Shown here in pieces: positions 9,967 to 17,191 of a DNA stretch of 64,000 nt. The notes beneath the pieces were generated by a model. The model worked only from the letters and a program-made list of their open reading frames with translations, searched no databases and was not told where the DNA came from. The DNA comes from JADGHX01 sp963837755 (GTDB lineage Bacteria > Pseudomonadota > Gammaproteobacteria > Steroidobacterales > Steroidobacteraceae). The position numbers were made by a program, and so were the translations under genes. The stretch is from assembly GCA_963837755.1 (NCBI GenBank), contig CAWIOP010000001.1, positions 930,001 through 994,000 of the forward strand, read 5' to 3'. How positions within the stretch are numbered: the first letter of the stretch is position 1; each line of letters opens with the position of its first letter.

Positions 9967-10063
9967 GACAATCTCCTTCCAAAAGTGACCCGTAGTGGCA
10001 GTGAACCGCAGCGCTATGTCATCCAGAAGAGGTGTCGTGGCGAGCGATTCGTGCCGGGGATAA

Positions 10064-10079
10064 AGCACCCCGTATGCCA
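10064..10079 (-). promoter_or_regulatory. Sigma-54-like promoter facing the 28-residue peptide gene
   Basis: Read on the minus strand, TGGCATACGGGGTGCT keeps the invariant GG and GC doublets exactly ten bases apart (GG-N10-GC), with TGGCA matching the -24 element and TGC the -12 element. It is weaker than the plus-strand partner at 10435-10450, since the TT of TTGC is GT. Confidence 0.45.
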
Positions 10080-10186
10080 GTGGCACGCATTCACCCCTTG
10101 CGAGCACAGGAGCCGCGGCCAAGGGATTGACTGCACGCTGAAATTATTCTGTTGAACGGGATTCGGCCGGGCACCCGCACCGTTGC

Positions 10187-10279
10187 CCGACACCGCCCTC
10201 GTCCCGTCCGCCGGACGTCCGGCGGTGTCCGGTCCCGCCAGCGGAATCGGCTCATCCGGACACGCCGAAACGGTGTCCG
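10187..10279. promoter_or_regulatory. Cluster of GTGTCCG inverted repeats, candidate activator binding sites
   Basis: Between the two sigma-54-like promoters lie several symmetrical motifs. CGGACAC (10257-10263) and GTGTCCG (10273-10279) form an inverted repeat with a nine-base spacer. GACACCGCC (10189-10197) and GGCGGTGTC (10221-10229) form a wider pair, inside which CCGCCGGACGTCCGGCGG (10208-10225) is a perfect 18-bp palindrome. A further GTGTCCG is at 10225-10231. Such dyads 100-250 bp upstream are typical upstream activating sequences for NtrC-family regulators, and one is encoded at 13741. The rest of the 517-bp gap (9967-10483) holds no credible ORF. Confidence 0.55.
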
Positions 10280-10434
10280 CGCACGGCCGTCCCAACAGTG
10301 GGATTTCGCACGCCGCGCACGTCCCATGATCGCAACCAACGCGCGCTGCCCGCGCGGCGCGATTACAGTGTGCCTGCCTGTTTCAGGCGCGCGATCAGTT
10401 GCTTGGAGCGGCGGGGGAGAACTCTTCACCGCAA

Positions 10435-10450
10435 TGGCATGTACCTTGCC
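10435..10450 (+). promoter_or_regulatory. Sigma-54 promoter of the ABC transporter operon
   Basis: TGGCATGTACCTTGCC matches the -24/-12 consensus TGGCACG-N4-TTGC at all key positions, with GG and GC ten bases apart (10436-10437 and 10448-10449). Transcription would start near 10460, leaving a short leader to the ATG at 10484. The sigma-54-type regulator gene downstream at 13741 fits it. Confidence 0.65.
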
Positions 10451-10483
10451 TCGCTCTGGAACCATGGATGCGGAGGGCGCCCG

Positions 10484-11236
10484 ATGAATGCCGATTCGAA
10501 TGCCAGCCAGGAGTGCGAGCCGCTGATCCGCATGCGTGCGATCACGAAGGTGTTCTACACCGACGAGATCGAAACCCATGCGCTCTCGGGCGTCCACTGC
10601 GACATCCGGCGCGGGGAGTTCGTCTCCATCTCCGGCCCATCCGGCTGCGGCAAGTCCACGTTGCTTGCGATTCTGGGCCTGCTCGACACGCCCTCGAACG
10701 GCGAATACTTCCTGCGCGGCCGCTCTGTCGCGGAGATCGGCGCCGACGAGCGCGCCACGATCCGCAATCGCGAGATCGGCTTCATCTTCCAGTCGTTCAA
10801 TCTCATCGGCGATCTCACCGTCTACCAGAACGTGGAGCTGCCACTGACCTATCGCCAGGGCTGCTCGCGCGAGGCGCGGCGCAAGGCCGTGATGCAGGCG
10901 CTGGAGCGCGTGAGCATGGCTCATCGCGTGAGTCACTATCCGTCGCAGCTCTCCGGCGGCCAGCAGCAACGCGTTGCCGTGGCGCGCGCACTGGCGGGCA
11001 ACCCCTCCATTCTTCTTGCGGACGAGCCCACCGGAAACCTCGATTCGAAGAACGGTGAAGCGGTGATGGACATGCTTCGCAAGCTGCACGCCGAAGGCGC
11101 CACCATCTGCATGGTGACGCACGACACGCGCTACGCGGATTTCGCCGAGCGCCGCGTGCAGCTCTTCGACGGCCGCATCCTGTTCGAAGACCGCGCCCGC
11201 CCCGTCATCGCGCACGACCTCGTCCCGGCCGTCTGA
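10484..11236 (+). CDS. ABC transporter ATP-binding protein, MacB/LolD type
   Basis: This is the 250-residue ATPase of a MacB/LolD-class ABC transporter, a class that works mechanically at the membrane rather than by moving substrate through a channel. It has Walker A GPSGCGKST, Q-loop FIFQSFNLIGDLTVYQNVELPL, signature LSGGQQQRVAVARAL, Walker B ILLADEPTGNLDS and the H-switch MVTHD. The ATG at 10484 is chosen because GGAGGG lies about 7 bases upstream and the family homology starts just after it. The permease follows after 15 bases. It sits directly behind the sigma-54-like promoter and is therefore expected to be under an NtrC-type activator. Confidence 0.92.
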   Translation: MNADSNASQECEPLIRMRAITKVFYTDEIETHALSGVHCDIRRGEFVSISGPSGCGKSTLLAILGLLDTPSNGEYFLRGRSVAEIGADERATIRNREIGFIFQSFNLIGDLTVYQNVELPLTYRQGCSREARRKAVMQALERVSMAHRVSHYPSQLSGGQQQRVAVARALAGNPSILLADEPTGNLDSKNGEAVMDMLRKLHAEGATICMVTHDTRYADFAERRVQLFDGRILFEDRARPVIAHDLVPAV

Positions 11237-11251
11237 CGAGAGGGCGCCAGC

Positions 11252-13687
11252 ATGTTCCTGATCGATGACTTCCTGCAGGCGTGGCGCGGGTTGCGGTATT
11301 CGCCCGCGTTCCTGATTCTGGCCTCCAGCGTGCTGGCGCTCGGCCTCGGCGCCACCATCTTCACGTACGGCATCATCAACACGACGTCACGCAAGCCGCC
11401 GCCGTTCCCCGAAGCGCAGCGCCTGTACACCGTGTTCGCCGCCGAGCCCGCGCGCGATTACTTCTACTCGACGATCCAATACGTCGACTACGTGGAGTTG
11501 AAGGAAGACCAGAAATCGTTCGAAGACCTGGCCGCCTACTTCAGTGGCACGGCCATGATCTCCGGCGACCGTCGTGCCGAGCGCTACACGGGCGGCACGG
11601 TCACCTGGAACTTCCTGCGGGTGCTGCGCATGAAGCCCTTCCTGGGTCGCGACTTCACGGCAGCCGACGACGCGACGGATGCTCAGCCCGTGGTCATTCT
11701 CGGCTACGAGCTCTGGCGCACCCGGTTCAACCAGGACCCGGACGTCATCGGGCGCGTCATACGTGTAAACGCCCGGCCCAGCACCATCATCGGCGTGATG
11801 CCGCAGGGGTTCTCATTCCCGTCGAACGAAGCGCTCTGGATTCCGATGTCGCGTAATGCGGCACAGGAGCGCCGCGGCGAGCAGTCCTACGAGAGCGCCG
11901 TGGGTGTCACGGGCATCGGGCGTCTCGCGAACGGGGTGACACCCGCTCAGGCCTCGCAGGAAGCGGCGGCCATCTTCGCGCGTCTCGCCAGGCTCTACCC
12001 CCGCAGCAACGCGGGCGTCACCACCAATGTTCTGCCGGTCGCGGAAGGGTCGGCTGGCGATGCCAATCGCGTGATCAACACGATGTTTGCGGCCGTGCTG
12101 CTCGTATTGCTCATCGCCTGCGCCAACGTCGCGAGTCTCATCTTCGTTCGCTCGAACCTTCGGGTGTACGAGGCCGGCATGCGTGTCGCGCTGGGGGCGC
12201 GTCGCCCACGACTCATCGTGCAGATGCTCGCGGAGTCCATCATCGTGAGCGCGATTGGCGTGCTGGGCGGGCTGGTGCTGGCCGCCGTGGCCCTGCATCT
12301 GACGGACCTGGCCGTGCGCGATCTCGTTGAGACGAAGTCTCCACCCTGGTGGACGTTCTCAATCGACGGCCGCGTAGCGCTGTTCGCGGCCGGCGCGGCC
12401 CTGGGCGCGGCGCTGCTCGCCGGCATCGTGCCCGCGCTGCGCGCCTCGCGACCCGACGTGATGCGTATTCTTCGTGACGGTGGCCGCACCGGCACGGGCA
12501 TGCGGCTCAACAAGTTCACGGCCGCGATGGTGATCGTCGAAGTGGCGTTCTCCGTGGCGCTGCTCACTGGCGCGGGTCTCATGACGCGCGCGTCGGTGCT
12601 TTCGCTTCAGCAGGATTACGGCGCGGACGTCAGCGGGTTCATGAGCGCACGCGTGGGCTTGCCGTTGGGGAAATACTCGATCGAGGAGCAGGGTCGATTC
12701 TTCGAGCAACTGGTAGCCGAGCTGCGCACGCGGCCTGGCGTGCTGTCTGCCGTGGCGGCCACATCCATGCCCGGCACGGGTGCGGAAGACTGGCGCTTCG
12801 CCATCGAAGGCGAAACCTATGAAGACCGCGCCGACTATCCCTACGCCCACACGGTAACCGTGACGGCGGGGTTCTTCGCAGCGTTTCGGCGGCCCGTCCT
12901 GAAGGGGCGCGAGTTCACCGCGGCGGATCGCGCAGATACGCCGAATGTCGCCATCGTGAACGAAGCCTTTGTCCAGGAGTATTTTGCGCAGGAGAACCCC
13001 ATCGGCCGGCGCCTGCGCGAGGCCGAGCCATCGAGCTCCCCGCCCCTCACCATCATCGGCGTCTCGCCGAACATCAATCATGACAAGGGCTGGAAGCACG
13101 GCGGCTTCGCACCGACGATCTATCGCCCGGTCACCCAGCTTCCCTGGCGGTTCATGACAGTGGCCATTCGCACCACCGGCGAGCCGCACGCGTATGGCAA
13201 CTTGATCCGCAACGTCACGCAGAAGGTCGACCCCGACCTGGCGCCGTACTGGATCAAGACGCTGGAGGAATTCCAGATGCAGCGGCGCGACGCGTTGCGC
13301 CTGCTGTCGAACGTGTTCACGGGCTTCGCCCTCATCGCCATCATCCTGGCGGCCGTCGGCATCTACGGTGTGCTGGCGTTCGCCACCGGCCAGCGCAACC
13401 GGGAGATCGGCGTGCGGCGGGCATTGGGCGCGCATGACCGGCAGATTCTCGGCACTGTGATGCGAGGCGCCGTGTTCCAGCTCATCGTGGGCCTCGCGCT
13501 CGGCGCGCTGCTCGCGCCGCTGATGGGCCGCGCGCTGAAAGATGGCCTGCTGGGCATTTCCCCGCACGACCCCACCGTCTACACCATCGTGCTGCTGCTG
13601 CTCCTGGTTGCGTCGATGCTGGCGAGCTGGATTCCGGCCCGCCGTGCGTTGCGCGTGCAGCCTTCGTCCGCGCTCCGGTGCGAGTAG
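11252..13687 (+). CDS. Duplicated MacB/FtsX-type ABC permease (ADOP family)
   Basis: This is an intact 811-residue permease with the double architecture of ADOP (acidobacterial duplicated orphan permease) proteins. An N-terminal helix (about 20-45) is followed by a periplasmic MacB core domain. Three helices follow at about 270-400, including FAAVLLVLLIACANVASLIFVRS and the FtsX-type loop VALGARRPRLIVQMLAES. There is then a second helix/periplasmic-domain unit (from about 425) and final helices with REIGVRRALGAHDRQIL and ending ASWIPARRALRVQPSSALR. The two FtsX loops (ALGARR, ALGAHD) show the internal duplication. With the ATPase it forms a likely mechano-transmission exporter. Most ADOP clusters also carry a membrane-fusion (HlyD-like) gene, and none is present here. 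Substrate unknown. Confidence 0.88.
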   Translation: MFLIDDFLQAWRGLRYSPAFLILASSVLALGLGATIFTYGIINTTSRKPPPFPEAQRLYTVFAAEPARDYFYSTIQYVDYVELKEDQKSFEDLAAYFSGTAMISGDRRAERYTGGTVTWNFLRVLRMKPFLGRDFTAADDATDAQPVVILGYELWRTRFNQDPDVIGRVIRVNARPSTIIGVMPQGFSFPSNEALWIPMSRNAAQERRGEQSYESAVGVTGIGRLANGVTPAQASQEAAAIFARLARLYPRSNAGVTTNVLPVAEGSAGDANRVINTMFAAVLLVLLIACANVASLIFVRSNLRVYEAGMRVALGARRPRLIVQMLAESIIVSAIGVLGGLVLAAVALHLTDLAVRDLVETKSPPWWTFSIDGRVALFAAGAALGAALLAGIVPALRASRPDVMRILRDGGRTGTGMRLNKFTAAMVIVEVAFSVALLTGAGLMTRASVLSLQQDYGADVSGFMSARVGLPLGKYSIEEQGRFFEQLVAELRTRPGVLSAVAATSMPGTGAEDWRFAIEGETYEDRADYPYAHTVTVTAGFFAAFRRPVLKGREFTAADRADTPNVAIVNEAFVQEYFAQENPIGRRLREAEPSSSPPLTIIGVSPNINHDKGWKHGGFAPTIYRPVTQLPWRFMTVAIRTTGEPHAYGNLIRNVTQKVDPDLAPYWIKTLEEFQMQRRDALRLLSNVFTGFALIAIILAAVGIYGVLAFATGQRNREIGVRRALGAHDRQILGTVMRGAVFQLIVGLALGALLAPLMGRALKDGLLGISPHDPTVYTIVLLLLLVASMLASWIPARRALRVQPSSALRCE

Positions 13688-13740
13688 CTCGCGTGCCGCG
13701 CATTGGCAGACGGTATCGCACGAGATACGCTCGATAGCGC

Positions 13741-15132
13741 ATGAGTGAAGCCGCCCGAACAGACGCGTCGCCGCGCGTCATCGTCGCCGACGACCAGCAG
13801 GACGTGCTCACCGCCCTGCGCCTGCTGCTCAAGAACGACGGCATGCTCGCCACCACCGTGAGCTCGCCGGCCGGCCTGGTCGAGGCCGTGCGCTCCGAGT
13901 CGTTCGACGTGGCCGTCATCGACCTCAACTACGCCCGGGACACTACGTCGGGCCGCGAGGGGCTCGATCTCATTCCCCAGATACACGCCATCGACCCGTC
14001 GCTGCCCGTCATCGTGATGACCGCGTGGGGCACCATCGACGTCGCCGTCGAGGCCATGCGCCGGGGCGCGCGGGATTTCCTGGAGAAGCCGTGGGACAAC
14101 CACCGCGTGCTGTCCGTCATCCGCAACCAGGCGAGCTTCAGCCGCGAGGTGCGCCACAGCCGCCGGCTGGAGGCGGAGAACCAGTTCCTGCGCGCGGCGG
14201 CAGATGAAGACTTCATCGCCGAAGCGCCGGCCATGCGTGCCGTGCTCGATATGGTGGAGCGCGTGGCGCGCTCGGACGCCTCGATTCTCATCACTGGTGA
14301 GAACGGCACGGGCAAGGGGCTCATCGCCCGCCGTGTGCACATGCTGTCCGGCCGGGCGGACAAGCCCTTCATCTCCGTGAACATGGGCAGCATCCCCGAG
14401 ACCGTGTTCGAGAGCGAGATGATGGGCCACGTGCGCGGCGCATTCACGGACGCGAAGGCCGACCGCGTGGGCCGCTTCGAGCTGGCCGACGGCGGTACGC
14501 TCTTCATGGACGAGATTGGCACTGTGCCGGTGAGCCAGCAGGCCAAGCTCCTGCGCATCATCGAGAACGGCGAGTACGAGCGTGTCGGCTCCTCGCGCAC
14601 CCAGCGGGCCGACGTGCGCGTCGTCACCGCGACGAACGCAGACTTGCCGCAGCTCGTTGCGCAGGGCCGCTTCCGGCAAGACCTGCTGTTCCGTCTCAAC
14701 ACCATCGAAGTGCGCCTGCCGCCGCTACGCGAGCGGCGCGAAGATATCGTGCCCATCGCCTACCGCAAGCTGGCTGGCCTCGCCGCCAAGTACGGCCGGC
14801 GCATCGAAGGGTTCGACGATGGTGCGCTCCAGGTGCTGCGCGGGTACGCCTGGCCGGGCAACGTGCGCGAGCTCGGCAACGTGATCGAGCGCGCCGTGCT
14901 CATGGCGCGCGGCGCCTGCATCACGGCCGGGGACCTGCGTCTCGACATGCAGGTTTCCGCCTCGCCCGGCATCGAGACGATGAGCCTGGAAGACGCCGAG
15001 CGCCTGCTGATCCGCACCGCCCTGAGGCGCGCGGACGGCAACGTCAATGTCGCGGCCGAGGCCCTCGGCCTCAGCCGGAGCGCCATGTACCGCCGACTGG
15101 AGAAGCTGGGCATCCGCACCGACGGACTTTGA
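13741..15132 (+). CDS. Sigma-54-dependent response regulator (NtrC family)
   Basis: This 463-residue transcriptional activator has three parts. The receiver (residues 10-130) has phospho-acceptor Asp61 in VAVIDLNY. The AAA+ domain has Walker A ENGTGKGL near 186-193, Walker B GGTLFMDEIG and the sensor region FRQDLLFRLNTIEVRLPPLRER. The C-terminal Fis-type helix-turn-helix is NVAAEALGLSRSAMYRRLEK. The sigma-54 contact loop reads GAFTDA instead of the commonest GAFTGA (about 233-238), a variant that also occurs in the family. It follows the transporter operon after 53 bases, and its kinase partner is next. The GTGTCCG dyads at 10.2 kb are the obvious candidate targets. Confidence 0.93.
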   Translation: MSEAARTDASPRVIVADDQQDVLTALRLLLKNDGMLATTVSSPAGLVEAVRSESFDVAVIDLNYARDTTSGREGLDLIPQIHAIDPSLPVIVMTAWGTIDVAVEAMRRGARDFLEKPWDNHRVLSVIRNQASFSREVRHSRRLEAENQFLRAAADEDFIAEAPAMRAVLDMVERVARSDASILITGENGTGKGLIARRVHMLSGRADKPFISVNMGSIPETVFESEMMGHVRGAFTDAKADRVGRFELADGGTLFMDEIGTVPVSQQAKLLRIIENGEYERVGSSRTQRADVRVVTATNADLPQLVAQGRFRQDLLFRLNTIEVRLPPLRERREDIVPIAYRKLAGLAAKYGRRIEGFDDGALQVLRGYAWPGNVRELGNVIERAVLMARGACITAGDLRLDMQVSASPGIETMSLEDAERLLIRTALRRADGNVNVAAEALGLSRSAMYRRLEKLGIRTDGL

Positions 15133-15137
15133 GAATG

Positions 15138-15293
15138 GTTGAAAAACACCTTCCCGGCGTTTTTCAACGTCGCTTGTGAAAGGCGCGACTTTCGCCGCGC
15201 TCCCGAAATCCGGCACATAAGAATGTGCCGGATTTCGGCGGGCCATCCCTGGCCCGCCAACAGGATGTTGAAATCGGAATTTCAACATCCTGT
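15138..15293. repeat. Train of four perfect inverted repeats between regulator and kinase genes
   Basis: Four hairpins fill most of the gap after the regulator stop. (1) 15138-15168 has a 10-bp stem GTTGAAAAAC. (2) 15203-15238 has a 16-bp perfect stem CCGAAATCCGGCACAT with loop AAGA. (3) 15237-15258 has a 9-bp stem GGCGGGCCA with loop TCCC. (4) 15260-15293 has a 15-bp perfect stem ACAGGATGTTGAAAT with loop CGGA. Hairpins 2-4 touch or overlap by two bases. Hairpin 3 shares the CA-TCCC-TG apex with the repeat elements at 16.7 and 24.6 kb, which suggests a repeat-family origin. An mRNA of this segment would be almost fully folded, so it could uncouple regulator and kinase expression. Confidence 0.9.
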
Positions 15294-15307
15294 AAGGTGT
15301 CGGGCGC

Positions 15308-16618
15308 TTGAACATCGCGTTCCAGAACCGGCTGGCACTCATCGCGCTGGGCACCGGCCTGCCTGCGACGGCTGTCGCCATCTGGTTTGCATGGAAGCAC
15401 GCGCCCACTCCCGAATTGCGCGTCATCAGCGTGCTTGCGCTGTTGGGCTGCTGGGTCGGGTGCGCGCTCGCGGTGCGCCGGCGGCTGGTCTTTCCACTGC
15501 AGAGCCTCGCCAATCTCATCGAAGCCGTTCGCAGCGGCGACTACACCCTGCGCGGCCGGCGCGCCGCGGCCGGCGACACGTTGGGCGAGGTGGTGCGCGA
15601 GATCAACAAGCTCGGCGAGACCCTGCAGCGCCAGCGGCTGGAGTCGCTCGAAGCCACGGCGCTCGTGCACACGGTGCTCGAAGAGCTGGACAACGCCGTG
15701 CTGGCGTTCGACGACGGCCAGCAACTGAAGCTCGTGAATCGCGCAGCCGCGGAGCTGATGGGCCGCTCCAGCGAAAGCATGGTCGGCCGCACGGCCCGCG
15801 AGCTCGGGCTGGACGAGTTGCTGGCGCGCGAATCGAACGCTGTGGCCTTCATGTCATTCGCCGGACGCGGCGGCCGCTTCGAAATGCGCAAGAGCACCTT
15901 TCGCCAGGGCGGCGTGCCGCACACGCTCGTGATGGTGTCGGACCTGAGCCGCGCGCTGCGCGAGGAAGAGCGGCGCGCGTGGCAGCGGCTCATCCGCGTG
16001 ATCGGCCACGAGATCAACAACTCGCTCGCCCCCATCAAGTCGCTCGCCGGCACCTTGAAGGACATGCTCAAACGCCGACCCTGCGAGCCCGACGTGCTCG
16101 AAGGCCTCTCGCTGATGGGCGACCGCGCGGATTCCTTGTCGAAGTTCGTTGCCACCTACAGCCAGCTCGCACGCCTGCCGGCGCCGAACAAACTGCCGAT
16201 CTCCCTGAACGCGCTCCTTCACCGCCTGGTCGCGCTGCCGGCATACACAGGCGTGCGCGTCGTCGCCCCGTTCGAAACCGAAGTGCCAGCCGACGGCGGC
16301 CAGCTGGAGCAGGCCCTGATCAACCTGCTGAAGAACGCAATCGAAGCCTCATCGGGAATCACGGAAGGCGTGGAAGTAGCCGTAGGCCGCACGCGCGACT
16401 CCGTCACCATCGAAATCCGCGACAGCGGCCCCGGCATCGCCAACCCCGACAACCTGTTCGTGCCCTTCTTCACCACGAAGCCCGGCGGCACCGGCATCGG
16501 CCTCGCCCTATCGCGCCAGATAGTCGAAGCCCACGGCGGCACGCTGACAGTAGAAAACCTCGCCGCCGGCAAAGGCGCAGTAGCCCGCCTCTTGATCCCC
16601 GCCCCACTGGAAAACTAG
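15308..16618 (+). CDS. Membrane sensor histidine kinase, NtrY-like
   Basis: This kinase is the probable partner of the preceding NtrC-type regulator. It has two N-terminal membrane helices (about residues 8-26 and 40-58) with almost no periplasmic loop. A HAMP-like linker (RRRLVFPLQSLANLIEAVRSGDY) follows, then a PAS-like domain (NAVLAFDDGQQLKLVNRAAAELMG) and the phospho-accepting helix RVIGHEINNSLAPIKSL with the histidine in GHEINNSL. The ATPase domain has N-box LINLLKNAIEASS, DSGPGIAN, FVPFFTTKPGGTGIGLALS and GGTLTVENL. The NxLxPI H-box is typical of NtrY/PilS-like kinases paired with sigma-54 regulators. The TTG at 15308 is the only usable start close to homology and has a GGTG behind it. 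Frame intact, 436 residues. Confidence 0.9.
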   Translation: MNIAFQNRLALIALGTGLPATAVAIWFAWKHAPTPELRVISVLALLGCWVGCALAVRRRLVFPLQSLANLIEAVRSGDYTLRGRRAAAGDTLGEVVREINKLGETLQRQRLESLEATALVHTVLEELDNAVLAFDDGQQLKLVNRAAAELMGRSSESMVGRTARELGLDELLARESNAVAFMSFAGRGGRFEMRKSTFRQGGVPHTLVMVSDLSRALREEERRAWQRLIRVIGHEINNSLAPIKSLAGTLKDMLKRRPCEPDVLEGLSLMGDRADSLSKFVATYSQLARLPAPNKLPISLNALLHRLVALPAYTGVRVVAPFETEVPADGGQLEQALINLLKNAIEASSGITEGVEVAVGRTRDSVTIEIRDSGPGIANPDNLFVPFFTTKPGGTGIGLALSRQIVEAHGGTLTVENLAAGKGAVARLLIPAPLEN

Positions 16619-16641
16619 TCGCTCGACGCGACCACCGAAAA

Positions 16642-16779
16642 GCGGCGGCTCGCTCGCGAAGGGCCTTGGCGGGGATGTCTGAATGCAGGGATGCATTCAG
16701 ACGCGCCCGGCTAGGGAAGGCCCGGATGGACCGGTCTTACGGCCGGTCCCGCCAAGGCCCTCTGCGAGTGAGCCGCCGC
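16642..16779. repeat. Nested-palindrome repeat element, copy 1
   Basis: The outer arms 16642-16673 and 16748-16779 are inverted repeats of 32 bases with three mismatches. Inside are hairpin A (16677-16702, GTCTGAATGCA - GGGA - TGCATTCAGAC, perfect) and block B (16719-16750), which contains GATGGACCGGTCTTACGGCC. The same A and B modules, in reverse orientation inside unrelated arms, occur at 24.5 kb. The element fills the gap between the sensor kinase and the convergent LytTR gene and could act as a bidirectional terminator or mRNA stabiliser. Confidence 0.85.
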
Positions 16780-16832
16780 CTGCGATAGCACGTCTCCGAA
16801 GCTCTTCGAGCGAGCCGCCTCCGCGCCAGCGC

Positions 16833-17099
16833 TTATGGCGCGTTCTTGAGATGCGCCTGAATCTGCCGCCGATACGCCCGCCCAGACGTAAAGCGCTGCC
16901 CGTTAGCCAACGTCAACGTGTACTCCCCATGAAACCGCCGCTCCATCTCCCGAATCTTATGCGTGTTCACAATCACCGAGCGATGAATGCGCGGAAACAT
17001 GCCCGGGTCGAGCGTGCCCTCCGCCTGTTGCATGGTCCAGCGAATGGTGAAGTTGTCCGCCCCTGCCGTGATGTTCACGTAGTTGCGGTTCGCCTCCAC
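16833..17099 (-). CDS. LytTR DNA-binding domain protein, possibly truncated
   Basis: This 88-residue protein consists only of a LytTR DNA-binding domain: VEANRNYVNITAGADNFTIRWTMQQAEGTLD, then FPRIHRSVIVNTHKIREMERRFHGEYTLTLANGQRF, a strong match to the AlgR/LytR-type beta fold. LytTR proteins normally carry an N-terminal receiver or membrane domain. Upstream, the frame continues for some 17 codons (reading IDPAQPDIDS) without a usable start before a stop. The GTG at 17099 is the only start, and it falls inside the usual domain edge. It may be a remnant whose N-terminus was lost, or a minimal regulator. No receiver or kinase is attached. Confidence 0.7.
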   Translation of the reverse strand: MEANRNYVNITAGADNFTIRWTMQQAEGTLDPGMFPRIHRSVIVNTHKIREMERRFHGEYTLTLANGQRFTSGRAYRRQIQAHLKNAP

Positions 17100-17191
17100 G
17101 CTGTCGATGTCGGGCTGCGCGGGATCAATGCAGGAGCGGTGCAGGGGCGTGAACCGTGACGCGACCCAAGCGCACCGTCAGTGTGCGTCAA

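Noticed and set aside
10079..10101. TGGCACG followed by TTGC on the plus strand, resembling a sigma-54 promoter
   Set aside because: The GG and GC doublets are 16 bases apart rather than ten, so RNA polymerase with sigma-54 would not use it.
12359..13567. 402-codon open frame opposite the ADOP permease
   Set aside because: Same reason: low-complexity shadow of an intact transporter gene.
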